A DNA stretch of 64,000 nt from Paracoccus sp. S-4012 (GTDB lineage Bacteria > Pseudomonadota > Alphaproteobacteria > Rhodobacterales > Rhodobacteraceae), in assembly GCF_009674885.1 (NCBI RefSeq), contig NZ_WKKA01000014.1, forward strand, positions 17,930-81,929. Reading direction: 5' to 3'. The notes below the pieces were generated by a model. It saw only the letters and a program-made list of their open reading frames with translations. It did not search any database and had not been told where the DNA came from. The translations under genes and the position numbers were made by a program. Positions 28,067-37,460 of the stretch are shown here, one piece after another. How positions within the stretch are numbered: position 1 is the stretch's first letter; every line of letters begins with the position of its first letter.

Positions 28067-30349
28067 ATGCCGGACGATCCATCGAAAGACGAGGGATCCA
28101 GTGCTGTTCAGGCGGACGTAGCCGGGTCGGCTGTGCCTCCCCGGTCGCGTCCGCCGCTCGAGCGTCGCCGCTTCGGAGGCACCGACAGGCCACATCAGCG
28201 CGCCGCAGAGGATGACACGCCGGTGTCGCGCAGCGACCTGAGCAAGGGTCCCGAGGAGTTGCTTGAGCATCGTGCCGACCGCGTCAACTGGCGCGTCCTT
28301 GCGGTGTCCACGGCAGTGATCCTTGCCTTCTCGATCTGGGCCATCACCACACCGGCCGACGCTCGGGACACCATGCACTCCGCCGTCATCTGGATCGCCA
28401 CGAGCCTCGGCTGGTATTACGTGCTGACGGTCACGCTGGTGGTCGGATTCATCCTCTGGGTCGCTTTCTCCAAGGAAGGCGACGTGCGGCTCGGTCCGGA
28501 CCATTCGCGGCCGCAATACAAGCTGATGACCTGGGTGGCGATGCTGTTCGCTGCGGGCGTGGGCATCGACATGCTCTTCTATTCGGTCACTGGCCCGGTC
28601 GCGCATTACCTTTATCCGCCTTCGGGCGCAGGCGGCACACCCGCGGCGCTGCAGGATGCCGTGGTCTGGACGATGTTCCACTATGGCATCGCCGGCTGGT
28701 CCATGTATGCGCTGCTCGGCATGGCGATGGGCTACTTCGCCTACCGCTGGGGAATGCCGCTGTCGATCAGGGCGGCTCTCTATCCCCTCTTTGGAAAGCG
28801 TGTCCGTGGCCCCCTGGGCGACGGCATCAGCATCATCGCGCTGGTCGGGACGGTGTTCGGCGTCGCCACCTCGATGGGCATCGGCGTCGTGCTTCTGAGC
28901 GTCGGCTTCTCGCTGCTCTTCGGCCTGCCGCAGGGACTGCCGCTGCAGGTCGCGCTGGTTCTGGGGGCCGTGGTCCTGACCATCCTGGCCACCACGTCGG
29001 GCGTCGATCGCGGCATCCGCCTGATCTCAGAACTGAACCTCTGGAGCGCGCTGGCGATGATGGTCTACATCCTCGTCACCGGCCAGACCGCATTCCTTCT
29101 GAACGCGCTGGTCGAGAACATCGGCCGCTTCATCCTGACACTTCCCGAACGCACGTTGCAGACCCTTGCCTATGAGCCGCAAGGTGCTCAGTGGATGGGC
29201 GGCTGGACGCTGTTCTTCTGGGCATTCTGGCTTGCCTGGGGACCATTCGTCGGTGTCTTCCTCGCCCGCATCTCGCGCGGGCGCACGCTGCGCGAGTTCG
29301 TGATCGCGGCGATCACCGCGCCGGTGCTGTGCGACTTTATTATCGTCTCGCTGTTCGGCAACTCCGCCTTGTTCCAGGTCTTGCAGGGCAACACCGCATT
29401 CGCCCAGCTGGCCGTCGAAAGCCCCGAACAGGGCTGGTATGCCCTGCTGGGGATGTTCCCCGGCCCGATGATCCTGATCGCTCTGGCCACGCTCTCCGGG
29501 CTGCTCTTCTATCTGACCAGCGCCAATTCCGGCGCCATGGTGACGGCGAACTTCTCGGCCTCGATCCCGGAGCCGTCGCATGACGGGCCCAAGTGGCTGC
29601 GCATCTTCTGGGCGGCGATCACCGCAGTGCTGACCATTGCAATGCTGCTGGCGGGCGGCGTGACCACGATGGAATATGCGACGCTGATCTTTGCCCTGCC
29701 GGTGACGATCATCGCCTATCTGGTCATGGCGTCTTTCTACAAGGTGCTGCGGATGGAGCGGGCGGAACGCGAGGGCCAGGTGCTGCTGCGGCGCTCCATG
29801 GCCCCGACCGGCGGCCATGCGCCTGAGCGATCGTGGAAGCAGCGGCTCGAACGACTGCGGTCCTACCCGTCCCTGCGCCAGGCGACCCAGTTTCTCGACC
29901 GCACGGTCCGGCCGGCGCTTGATGACGTGGCCGCCGAATTCCGTGGCCAGGGCTATGAGGTCGAGCAGAGCGCCATGCTCAACGCCTATGGTGTTCAGGA
30001 GCCGCTGCTGCGCGTATCGATGGAGAGGTTCCGCGCCTTTCACTACCAGGTTGCGATTGTCGAGGCGCCCGTGCCGATGTTCAGCGGTCGCATGACCCGC
30101 GAGACAGACGTCTACTATCGGCTTGAGGTTTTCACCCAGACCGGCTCCGGCGGCTATGATCTGATGGGCCTCACAAAGCAGCAGGTGATTGACGACGTGC
30201 TGGACCGATATGAGGCGCACCTGGCGTTTCTCACGTATTCGACGGAAACCGATACGGCCTCGGTCCTCACGCCGGCGCCGCAAGGGCAGCAATCGGTGGT
30301 CCCGACGGACGCCGCAGACGTTGAAGATATCGAGGAGAAGATTCGATAG
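28067..30349 (+). CDS. BCCT-family choline/betaine transporter
   Basis: 760 residues. Sodium- or proton-coupled uptake of quaternary ammonium compounds, usually for osmoprotection. Residues 1-72 are a polar N-terminal tail, about 73-575 hold twelve membrane segments, and 580-760 form a cytosolic domain, as in long BetT-type proteins. Family motifs: MLFAAGVGIDMLFY, WTLFFWAFWLAWGPFVGVF followed by LARISRGRTLREFV, and LTSANSGAMVTANF. The long C-terminus resembles BetT more than BetP (inference). GGAG precedes the ATG at 28067. Codon use is less GC-extreme than in neighbours and IS fossils lie on both sides, so it may have been acquired. No betAB genes are near. Confidence 0.92.
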   Translation: MPDDPSKDEGSSAVQADVAGSAVPPRSRPPLERRRFGGTDRPHQRAAEDDTPVSRSDLSKGPEELLEHRADRVNWRVLAVSTAVILAFSIWAITTPADARDTMHSAVIWIATSLGWYYVLTVTLVVGFILWVAFSKEGDVRLGPDHSRPQYKLMTWVAMLFAAGVGIDMLFYSVTGPVAHYLYPPSGAGGTPAALQDAVVWTMFHYGIAGWSMYALLGMAMGYFAYRWGMPLSIRAALYPLFGKRVRGPLGDGISIIALVGTVFGVATSMGIGVVLLSVGFSLLFGLPQGLPLQVALVLGAVVLTILATTSGVDRGIRLISELNLWSALAMMVYILVTGQTAFLLNALVENIGRFILTLPERTLQTLAYEPQGAQWMGGWTLFFWAFWLAWGPFVGVFLARISRGRTLREFVIAAITAPVLCDFIIVSLFGNSALFQVLQGNTAFAQLAVESPEQGWYALLGMFPGPMILIALATLSGLLFYLTSANSGAMVTANFSASIPEPSHDGPKWLRIFWAAITAVLTIAMLLAGGVTTMEYATLIFALPVTIIAYLVMASFYKVLRMERAEREGQVLLRRSMAPTGGHAPERSWKQRLERLRSYPSLRQATQFLDRTVRPALDDVAAEFRGQGYEVEQSAMLNAYGVQEPLLRVSMERFRAFHYQVAIVEAPVPMFSGRMTRETDVYYRLEVFTQTGSGGYDLMGLTKQQVIDDVLDRYEAHLAFLTYSTETDTASVLTPAPQGQQSVVPTDAADVEDIEEKIR

Positions 30350-30434
30350 AGGGACACCTCCGCTTACCGCCCGTAGCGGCGCTTTGGGTCTGAGCAAGAA
30401 GACAGTGCCGGTCGGGAGCGGCGCTCGGGCCCTT

Positions 30435-30900
30435 TCAGTCGCTTATCGGGTCGGATCGGAAGTCGACCGCCGTCAGGCAGGGCGCGGGTCGGCTGTCGAG
30501 CCAGCGCCAGCGGGTCATGTTGTAGGCCATATTGGCGAGCGTGATCGCGCGCCCGCGCCCGCCAGTCCAAAGGTGCGGATGGCCAGTTCTATGAGGGCCT
30601 TCCGGCTCGGGCGAAGAGATGCTCGACCTTCGAGCGCACCGCCGATTTGGCCGCGTTGGCGCGGCGGGTCCGCTCCGGCCTCGGACGGCGACGGGGCTTC
30701 CTGCGATGGATGCGGCTGACATGCCGCGGGCGTCGAGCCATGCCTCGTTCTCCGCCGAGCGACAGGCGCTGTCGGCCTAGACCCGTCGCGACGTGTTGGT
30801 GCGGGCGATCAGCCCCTCGTGGAGCTGCCCGCCATCGTGCCGCGCGGCATCGGCGATGACCTGGCGCCGGATCAGCCCATGCATCCGGTAAATCGAGACA
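30435..30900 (-). pseudogene. IS5-family transposase C-terminal remnant
   Basis: On the minus strand, fragments in different frames spell the end of an IS5-type transposase: ENEAWLDARGMSAASI, RIHRRKPRRRPRPERTRRANAAKSAVRSKVEHLFA (cut here into family-typical blocks), then GGRGRAITLANMAYNMTRW to the stop at 30435. At least two frameshifts break it and the N-terminal half is missing. It sits between the BCCT gene and xoxF. Confidence 0.75.
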
Positions 30901-31129
30901 TGGATTTTCAGTCTCGGTCAGGTAACCCCACCATTCCCCCGGCACGCCGCCGACCCGACCCATACTTTGATCGCACTCCGCGCCTTCCGGAATTGACGCA
31001 AGCCGTCGCTGCCGCGTGAGATGGCGGGAGCCCGGAGCATGCGCGCAGGAGGGGAGGTGCGCTTGCCGGGGCAGGGGGATGGCGGCTGCGCGGGATGCGC
31101 GGCTCCGAAACGGCTAGCGGAGGAGAGTC
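30901..31129 (+). other. Upstream region of xoxF
   Basis: Non-coding region between the IS5 remnant and xoxF. It ends with GGAGGAG nine bases or so before the xoxF ATG, a strong ribosome-binding site. I cannot identify a promoter or a regulator site with confidence. Confidence 0.4.
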
Positions 31130-33529
31130 ATGAGAAAGCTGCTGATGTCCAGCGTCGCGCTCGCGATGCTCGGGGGGGCGGGCTGGGCGAACGACAGCGT
31201 CACGGCGCTGATCGCCGACCCGACCCAGTTTGCCATCCAGACGCAGGATTATGCCAACACGCGCTATTCGACGCTCGACCAGATCAATCGCGAGAACGTG
31301 GGCGATCTGCGCGTGGCATGGACCTTCTCGACCGGGGTGCTGCGCGGGCATGAGGGGGCGCCGCTGGTCATCGACGACGTCATGTATGTCCATACGCCTT
31401 ACCCGAACAACGTCTTCGCGCTCGACCTCAACAACGATGGCCGCATCCTCTGGCGCTACGAGCCGCAGCAGAACCCGGACGTGATCGCGGTCATGTGCTG
31501 CGACACCGTCAACCGCGGCCTCGCCTATGCCGACGGGATGATCTTCCTGCACCAGGCCGACACGACGCTGGTGGCGCTCGACGCCAAGACCGGCGAGGTG
31601 AAGTGGTCGGTCGTGAACGGCGACCCGTCCCGGTCCGAGACCAATACCGCCACCGTGATGCCGGTCAAGGACAAGGTCATCGTGGGCGTCTCGGGCGGCG
31701 AATACGGCATCCGCGGCAATGTCACCGCCTACAACATCGCCGACGGCAGCATGGCCTGGCGGGCCTATTCCACCGGGCCGGACGAGGAGATGTTGGTCGA
31801 TCCCGAGAAGACCACCCAGCTCGGCAAGCCGATCGGCGCCGACAGCTCGCTCAACTCGTGGGAGGGCGACGAGTGGATGACCGGCGGCGGCCCCACCTGG
31901 GGCTGGTATTCCTATGACCCGGACCTCGACTTGATCTATTACGGCACCGGCAACCCCGGAACCTGGAACCCGGCGCAGCGGCCGGGCGACAACAAGTGGT
32001 CGATGACCATCATGGCCCGCGATCCCGACGACGGGATGGCCAAGTGGTTCTACCAGATGACCCCGCATGACGAGTGGGACTACGACGGCGTCAACGAGAT
32101 GATCCTGACGGATCAGGAAGTCGACGGGCAGATGCGCAAGCTGCTGACGCATTTCGACCGCAACGGCCTCGCCTACACGCTGGACCGCGAGACCGGCGAG
32201 CTGCTGGTGGCCGAGAAGTTCGACCCGGTGGTCAACTGGACCAGCGGCGTCGACATGGACCCCAACAGCGAGACCTATGGCCGCCCCGCGGTCGTGGCCG
32301 AGTATTCGACCGAGCAGAACGGCGAGGACACCAACACCACCGGCATCTGCCCGGCGGCGCTCGGCTCGAAGGACCAGCAGCCGGCCGCCTACTCGCCCGA
32401 GACCAACCTGTTCTACGTGCCGACCAACCACGTCTGCATGGACTACGAGCCGTTCCGCGTCTCCTACACCGCCGGCCAGCCTTATGTCGGCGCGACGGTT
32501 TCCATGTATCCGGCGCCGGGCAGCCATGGCGGCATGGGCAACTTCATCGCCTGGGACAACATCGCGGGCGAGATCAAGTGGTCACTGCCCGAGCGGTTCT
32601 CGGTCTGGTCCGGCGCGCTCGCGACCGCGGGCGACGTGGTCTTCTACGGCACGCTCGAGGGTTACCTGAAGGCAATCGACGCCCAGACCGGCGAGGAGCT
32701 CTACCGCTTCAAGACCCCCTCGGGGATCATCGGCAACGTGATGACCTACGAACACGGCGGCAAGCAGTATATCGGTGTGCTGTCGGGCACCGGCGGCTGG
32801 GCCGGCATCGGCCTCGCGGCGGGGCTGCTCTCGCCCGAGAACGCCCAGGCCTGGCAGGAGGCGGCCGGGCGCCAGCAGGAGACCGAGGAGCAGACGGTGG
32901 GCACGGCCGGCCTCGGCGCGGTCGGCGGCTATGCCGGGCTGTCGGACTTCACCGCGCTTGGCGGCTCGCTGACGGTGTTCGAGCTGCCGGGCGAGGGCAG
33001 CGGGGCGGCGGCGGTGACACCGGCCGCGGCGACGACCACCGGCACGGCGGGCACGACGGCGATGCCGGCTGACACCGCAGGCGCGGCCGCGGCGGCCGGG
33101 GGGGGCGCGGCTCCATCCGCGGCGACGGACTCCGCTGCGGCGTCCGGCAATGCGACGGGGGCGCCAAGCGATCCCTCGGCGCCGGCTGAGGGCGAGGGCG
33201 CGGGCAAGACCGAAGCGACCGGCGCCGTTCCGATGGAGCCGTCCGCTGCGACCCCGGCGCCGGCCGATGCGGCGGCCGCCCCGAGCGATCCTTCAGCCCC
33301 GGCTGAGGGCGAGGGCGCGGGCAAGACCGAGGCGACCGGCGCCGTTCCGATGGAGCCGTCTGCTGCGGCCCCGGCTCCGGCCGATGCGGCGGCCGCCCCG
33401 AGCGATCCCTCTGCCCCGGCCGCAGGCGAGGGCGCGGGCAAGTCCGAGGCGACCGGCGGCGTTCCGATGGAGCCCGGGGCCGATGCCGCCACGCAGGGCG
33501 AGGGCCAGCCCGCGCCGGCGTCCAACTGA
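31130..33529 (+). CDS. xoxF: Lanthanide-dependent methanol dehydrogenase XoxF with long repeat tail
   Basis: 799 residues; typical XoxF is about 600. Periplasmic PQQ enzyme oxidising methanol (and possibly formaldehyde). Signal peptide [20 protein letters not shown]. The vicinal disulfide is C123-C124, metal ligands Glu191 and Asn275, the catalytic base Asp317, and Asp319 two residues on ([10 protein letters not shown]), the extra Asp that marks the lanthanide clade. The propeller ends near residue 610. The remaining roughly 190 residues are Ala/Pro/Gly/Glu-rich and contain about three copies of a 39-residue unit. The tail has no Cys and no membrane segment. First gene of xoxF-xoxG-xoxJ. Confidence 0.96.
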   Translation: MRKLLMSSVALAMLGGAGWANDSVTALIADPTQFAIQTQDYANTRYSTLDQINRENVGDLRVAWTFSTGVLRGHEGAPLVIDDVMYVHTPYPNNVFALDLNNDGRILWRYEPQQNPDVIAVMCCDTVNRGLAYADGMIFLHQADTTLVALDAKTGEVKWSVVNGDPSRSETNTATVMPVKDKVIVGVSGGEYGIRGNVTAYNIADGSMAWRAYSTGPDEEMLVDPEKTTQLGKPIGADSSLNSWEGDEWMTGGGPTWGWYSYDPDLDLIYYGTGNPGTWNPAQRPGDNKWSMTIMARDPDDGMAKWFYQMTPHDEWDYDGVNEMILTDQEVDGQMRKLLTHFDRNGLAYTLDRETGELLVAEKFDPVVNWTSGVDMDPNSETYGRPAVVAEYSTEQNGEDTNTTGICPAALGSKDQQPAAYSPETNLFYVPTNHVCMDYEPFRVSYTAGQPYVGATVSMYPAPGSHGGMGNFIAWDNIAGEIKWSLPERFSVWSGALATAGDVVFYGTLEGYLKAIDAQTGEELYRFKTPSGIIGNVMTYEHGGKQYIGVLSGTGGWAGIGLAAGLLSPENAQAWQEAAGRQQETEEQTVGTAGLGAVGGYAGLSDFTALGGSLTVFELPGEGSGAAAVTPAAATTTGTAGTTAMPADTAGAAAAAGGGAAPSAATDSAAASGNATGAPSDPSAPAEGEGAGKTEATGAVPMEPSAATPAPADAAAAPSDPSAPAEGEGAGKTEATGAVPMEPSAAAPAPADAAAAPSDPSAPAAGEGAGKSEATGGVPMEPGADAATQGEGQPAPASN
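33161..33508 (+). repeat. 117-bp tandem repeat in the xoxF tail
   Basis: Three consecutive units start at 33161, 33278 and 33395, each beginning APSDPSAPA and continuing GEGAGK-(T/S)-EATG-x-VPMEP. The first two are full 117-bp (39-codon) copies, nearly identical in protein; the third diverges after the VPMEP block. The period is a multiple of three, so copy-number change would keep the frame. Confidence 0.9.
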
Positions 33530-33630
33530 CGCCGACGCCCACCCAGCCCGGCTGACCAGATCCGCCCCAAGCGTCAACCTTGGGGCGGAGACATGAAGGG
33601 GACGCCCGTCCCCGCGCAGCGAGGATGACG

Positions 33631-34278
33631 ATGATCCGCACGTCCCAGCGTTCCGCGATGCGCCTCTCGGCCGCCGCAGTCCTGACCCTCTCCCTGGCGC
33701 TGCCTGTCGCGGCCCAGACCACCCCTCCGGCCGCCCCCGGCGTCGCCGCCGCGATCTCCGGCGCACCCACCCCGGCCGCCGCCGCCTCCGAGGGCGTCAC
33801 GTTCCCCGAACCGGGAACCATCAGTGAGGGCCTGCCGCCGGACCTGACCGCGGTGACCTTCGAGAACGGACGCTGGTACAACGCCGAGGGCCTGCCGACC
33901 TTCAAGATCGAGGACGGCGTCGTCGATTACGCCACCTTCTCGGGCTACCGCCGTTATCACTCCGAATGCCACGTCTGCCACGGACCCGACGGCGAGGGTT
34001 CGACCTATGCCCCCGCGCTGAAGAACTCGGTGATGCGGGTGACGGATTACTACGCGTTCATGGAGATCGTGGCGTCCGGCAAGCAGGACGTGAACGCGGC
34101 GGCGAACCAGGTGATGCCGGCCTTCGGCACCAACCGCAACGTCTGGTGCTATATCGACGACATCTACACCTATCTGCTGGCCCGCGGTGTGGACGCGGTC
34201 CCGCGCGGCCGCCCGCCCGAGCGCGCCGACAAGTCGGAGGAATACGCGGCCCTCGAAGACAGCTGCATGGAGAACTGA
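33631..34278 (+). CDS. xoxG: Cytochrome c electron acceptor of XoxF (c-553i-like)
   Basis: 215 residues. Periplasmic cytochrome expected to take electrons from XoxF. The ATG at 33631 is preferred over 33625 because GAGG lies six bases upstream. A signal peptide ends near PVAAQT. Residues 30-60 are a Pro/Ala-rich linker. A single haem site C113-H-V-C116-H117 (SECHVCHGPDGEG) and a probable axial Met162 (NQVMPAFG) are visible; NVWCYIDDIYTYLLARG near the C-terminus is typical of the c-553i/XoxG group seen next to xoxF in Paracoccus. Its stop overlaps the xoxJ start (ATGA). Confidence 0.92.
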   Translation: MIRTSQRSAMRLSAAAVLTLSLALPVAAQTTPPAAPGVAAAISGAPTPAAAASEGVTFPEPGTISEGLPPDLTAVTFENGRWYNAEGLPTFKIEDGVVDYATFSGYRRYHSECHVCHGPDGEGSTYAPALKNSVMRVTDYYAFMEIVASGKQDVNAAANQVMPAFGTNRNVWCYIDDIYTYLLARGVDAVPRGRPPERADKSEEYAALEDSCMEN

Positions 34279-35135
34279 TGCGCGCGCCGATCCTTGCGGC
34301 CATGCTGGCGCTCGCCGCGCTTCCCGCGGGGGCGCAGCCGGTGCCCTTCACGCCCGGCGGCCCCGGCCCGGAGCCTGCGGCCGAGCTGGCCTCGACCACC
34401 GCCTTCCGCGTCTGCGCCGACCCGGCCAACGCGCCCATGTCGGTGAAGGACGGCTCGGGCTTCGAGAACCGCATTGCCGAACTCTTCGCCGAGAGGCTGG
34501 GCCGGCCGCTGGAATACACCTGGTTCCCGCAATCGACCGGCTTCATCCGCCGGACCCTCGCCGCCGGGCTCTGCGACGTGGTGATCGGCTACGCGCAGGG
34601 CGACGAGCTGGTGCAGAACACCAACCATTACTACAGCTCTGCCTATGTGCTGGTGACGCCAGCGGAGGACGAGCTGGCGGAGGTCACGACCCTCTCCGAT
34701 CCGCGGCTGCAGGGGCTGCGCCTTGGCGTCATCGGCGGCTCGCCCGCCACCGACCACCTGCTGCGGCACGGGTTGCTGGCGCGCGCGGTGTCCTATCCGC
34801 TGTTCGTGGACCGGCGCGTTGACGATCCCACGGGGCGCATGCTGGCCGACCTGAAGGCGGGCCGCATCGACGCCGCGGTCCTCTGGGGACCGCTTGCCGG
34901 GCCGGCGGTGAAGGCCGACGCCTCGCTGCATCTCGCGCCGCTGATCGCCGCCGAGCCGGGAATGCCGCGGCTGGTCTATCGCATCACGATGGGGGTGCGG
35001 CCCTCGGACCAGGCATGGAAGCGCGAGCTGAACAGCCTGATCCGCCGCAACCAGGCCGAGATCGACGCGATCCTGCGCGAGGCGGGGGTGCCGCTGGTCG
35101 ATGACGAGGGCACGGCGATGAAGCCCGAGGGGTGA
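34278..35135 (+). CDS. xoxJ: XoxJ periplasmic binding-type protein
   Basis: 285 residues with a signal peptide ending at LPAGAQ. It has the fold pattern of a family 3 solute-binding protein: FRVCADPANAPMSVKDGSGF at the start, LAAGLCDVVIGYAQGDELVQ and LRLGVIGGSPATDHLL in the middle, LKAGRIDAAVLWGPLAGP. These are shared by XoxJ/MxaJ, thought to help mature or activate the dehydrogenase rather than import a solute. The start overlaps the xoxG stop by one base. What follows is the apparent remains of a further gene of this cluster. Confidence 0.92.
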   Translation: MRAPILAAMLALAALPAGAQPVPFTPGGPGPEPAAELASTTAFRVCADPANAPMSVKDGSGFENRIAELFAERLGRPLEYTWFPQSTGFIRRTLAAGLCDVVIGYAQGDELVQNTNHYYSSAYVLVTPAEDELAEVTTLSDPRLQGLRLGVIGGSPATDHLLRHGLLARAVSYPLFVDRRVDDPTGRMLADLKAGRIDAAVLWGPLAGPAVKADASLHLAPLIAAEPGMPRLVYRITMGVRPSDQAWKRELNSLIRRNQAEIDAILREAGVPLVDDEGTAMKPEG

Positions 35136-35142
35136 GGCGGTT

Positions 35143-35370
35143 CTCGCTCCGGGGCTGGTCCTGCTGCTTGCGGGCGCGCCTGCGCCGAGGTGGCCGAGCC
35201 ACCGGGCCATCGCGGCCGGCCCGCGCGGGTCATAGGCGCCAACGAGGCCCACGCGCTCCAGGCGCCGGTGGCCACCTTCAGCGACGTCCACCCCCGCGTC
35301 CGCCGCCGCCGGCTTGCCGCCGGGCACCGTCTCGCGGCAACCGGGCCACGGGGCCGGCTCACTCCCTGTC
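35143..35370 (+). pseudogene. Decayed PQQ-associated CXXCW-type gene
   Basis: Directly after xoxJ, pieces in different forward frames look like the N-terminus of the CXXCW motif protein that often follows xox/PQQ-dehydrogenase genes: a signal-like LAPGLVLLLAGAPAP, then AEVAEPPGHRG, VIGANEAHAL and ATFSDVHPR in the next frame, then GLPPGTVSRQPGHGAGSLP in the third. At least two indels are needed to join them, and the C-terminal half with the CXXCW motif is absent, cut off by the convergent carbamoylase gene. The identification rests on short motifs. Confidence 0.5.
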
Positions 35371-36582
35371 GAGGGCGATCACCGCCTCCGCCAGAAGCTC
35401 CGCACCGAGGGCGATGTCGGCCGTCTCCGCCCATTCCTCGGGACAGTGCGAGCGGCCGCCCAGGCAAGGCACGAACACCATGGCCGCGGGCGCAATGCGG
35501 GCGATCCAGGCGGCGTCGTGGCCGGCGCCCGAAACCATGCGGCGGCGGCTCGCGCCGATCCGGTCGGCCGCGCCCTCGAGTTCCGCCACGAGACCCGCAT
35601 CCATGGCGGTCGGCATGTTGTCCGAGAGCCGCCGTGTCTCGGCCATGATCCCGGTGGGCAGGGCGGCAAGCCGGGCGTCGAGCCATCCCGCGAAATCCTC
35701 CATCTCCGGGCGCTCGGCGGCACGGGCGTCGATCAGCAGCCGCGCGCGCGAGGGGACCACATTGGCCGCCCCTGGCTCGATCGAGAACTCGCCCACCGTG
35801 GCCGTGAAATGGCGCTGCGCGGCGCGGGCCGTCGCCGCGGCGTCGATGTCGGTGATGAGCGCGGCGGCGGCCACGAGCGCATCGGCGCGCGCGCCCATCG
35901 GAACGGTGCCCGCGTGATCGGGGCGGCCGGTCAGCACGACCTCGATCCGGGTGATCCCGGCGACGGTGGTGACGAGCCCCGCATCGGTGCCGCTGCTCTC
36001 CAGCACGGTGCCCTGCTCGATATGCAGCTCGAGGAAGGCCTTGATCCCGCCGCGGGCCGCGATGGCCGCCGGGTTGCCGCCGACGTCGCGCATTGCCTGC
36101 CCGAGGCTGCGGCCGTCGTGCTGCAACTCCAGCCAGGCCTCGGGCAGCAGGCCCGCCATGCTGCGCGAGCCGATGCAGGAGACGCCGAAGGGCGAGACCT
36201 CCTCGGCCAGAAAATCGACCACGGCGAGGCCGTGGCGCAGGCGGATGCCGCGCTCGTCCAGCATCCGCGCCACCTCGAGCGCGGCGATGACGCCGGCGGG
36301 ACCGTCGAAGCGGCCGCCGTCGGGGACCGTGTCGGAATGGCTGCCGAGCATGATCGTTGCGGCGGCGGGGTCGCTGCCCGAACGGGTGCCGATCAGGTTG
36401 CCGCCGGGGTCTAGCGCGACCTCCAGCCCGGCGCGGGTGAAGGCGTCGGTGAGCCAGCGGCGGCCCTCGTCGAAGCGGGGCGAGAACGCGCTGCGGGTCC
36501 AAGGCCGGCCGGGGTCGGTGATCCGGGCGAGGGCCTCGAGATCGGCCGCGATGCGGTCGGGGTTGACGCGGGTGTTTCGCAT
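35359..36582 (-). CDS. M20-type Zn hydrolase, carbamoylase/hydantoinase family
   Basis: 407 residues. Resembles N-carbamoyl-L-amino acid hydrolases, allantoate amidohydrolases and beta-ureidopropionases, which open C-N bonds of carbamoyl compounds with two metal ions. Metal-site motifs: GSHSDTVPDGGRFDGPAGV, FLAEEVSPFG, ELHIEQGTVLE, and MVSGAGHDAAWIARI followed by CLGGRSHCPEEW. A dimerisation domain occupies about residues 210-320. Cytosolic, no signal. It is the last gene of the minus-strand group, 82 bases after the cyclase gene. Substrate cannot be deduced from sequence. Confidence 0.9.
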   Translation of the reverse strand: MRNTRVNPDRIAADLEALARITDPGRPWTRSAFSPRFDEGRRWLTDAFTRAGLEVALDPGGNLIGTRSGSDPAAATIMLGSHSDTVPDGGRFDGPAGVIAALEVARMLDERGIRLRHGLAVVDFLAEEVSPFGVSCIGSRSMAGLLPEAWLELQHDGRSLGQAMRDVGGNPAAIAARGGIKAFLELHIEQGTVLESSGTDAGLVTTVAGITRIEVVLTGRPDHAGTVPMGARADALVAAAALITDIDAAATARAAQRHFTATVGEFSIEPGAANVVPSRARLLIDARAAERPEMEDFAGWLDARLAALPTGIMAETRRLSDNMPTAMDAGLVAELEGAADRIGASRRRMVSGAGHDAAWIARIAPAAMVFVPCLGGRSHCPEEWAETADIALGAELLAEAVIALDRE

Positions 36583-36664
36583 GGGGGCCTCGGCTCCGGG
36601 ATCGCGCCTCCGGCGTAACGCCCGGCCGGGGCTGCGGCAAGCAGGCCGGGCCGCGCCCGTCAGT

Positions 36665-37450
36665 TCAGCCCGCCGCCGCTCCCGGAACCAGCGCCAGCAC
36701 TCTCAGCGGACTGCCCGAGCCCTCATGCACCTTCAGGGGCGCGGTCACGAGGACCGCGCCGGTCGGGGGCAACTGGTCGAGCGCGGTGAGGCATTGCAGC
36801 CCGTAGCGCCCGGCGCCGTGGAGGAAGTGGTGGGCGGGGAAGGGGGGCGAGAAGTGGCTGCCCTGACCCGCGTCGGTGCCGATGGTCTCGGTCCCGAAGC
36901 CGAGGATGCCGCGGTCGTGGACCAGCCACTCCATCACCTCGGCATCCGGCCCCGGCGTATGCGCGCCGTCCTCGCGCAGGTTGGCATAGGCCGCGCCCTG
37001 CCGCCGTGACCAGCCCGTGCGCATCAGCACCCAGGACCGCGCGGGGACTGGGCCATGTTCCATCTCCCACGTCTCGACGGCCTCGCGGGTCAGCAGATAA
37101 TCGTCGTCCACCGCCGTCCCTTCGGTGCAGTCGATCACGCAGGCAGGCGCGATCATGTCGGCCGCGGGCATCGTGTCCACGGTCCCGAGGGGCCGGTCGC
37201 GGCCGGTGAACCAGTGCGCCGGGGCGTCGAAATGCGTGCCGGTATGCTCGCCGAAGGACAGGTTGTTCCAGTACCACGCGGGCCCGGCGGCGTCGTAGCG
37301 CGACAACCGCTCGATCCGCACGGTGGCGGATTGCGCGAATTCGGGCGGCAGCACGATGGTCGGGAAGTCCTCGGTCAGCGTCTGGGTCAGGTCCACCACG
37401 CGGACCGATCCGGCGCCGAGGGCATCCATGAGCAGCGGAAGTGCGGACAT
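36665..37450 (-). CDS. Cyclase-family (kynurenine formamidase-like) hydrolase
   Basis: 261 residues. Metal-dependent hydrolase related to kynurenine formamidase KynB and isatin hydrolase. The family signature H-x-G-T-H-x-D-x-P-x-H is intact in EHTGTHFDAPAHWFTGRD; TLTEDFPTIVLPPEF precedes it. The C-terminus with TGAVLVTAPLKVHEGSGSP is conserved in the family. Two adjacent ATGs occur; the second (37450) is six bases from a GAGAGG site and is preferred. It lies 10 bases after the DUF35-SDR stop, so it is in the same operon. With no kynurenine genes nearby, another amide or lactone substrate is likely. Confidence 0.88.
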   Translation of the reverse strand: MSALPLLMDALGAGSVRVVDLTQTLTEDFPTIVLPPEFAQSATVRIERLSRYDAAGPAWYWNNLSFGEHTGTHFDAPAHWFTGRDRPLGTVDTMPAADMIAPACVIDCTEGTAVDDDYLLTREAVETWEMEHGPVPARSWVLMRTGWSRRQGAAYANLREDGAHTPGPDAEVMEWLVHDRGILGFGTETIGTDAGQGSHFSPPFPAHHFLHGAGRYGLQCLTALDQLPPTGAVLVTAPLKVHEGSGSPLRVLALVPGAAAG

Positions 37451-37460
37451 CATGCGCCTC

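Noticed and set aside
33161..33508. Tandem repeats as a possible CRISPR array
   Set aside because: Units are adjacent 117-bp in-frame protein repeats without unique spacers; no cas genes are in the window.
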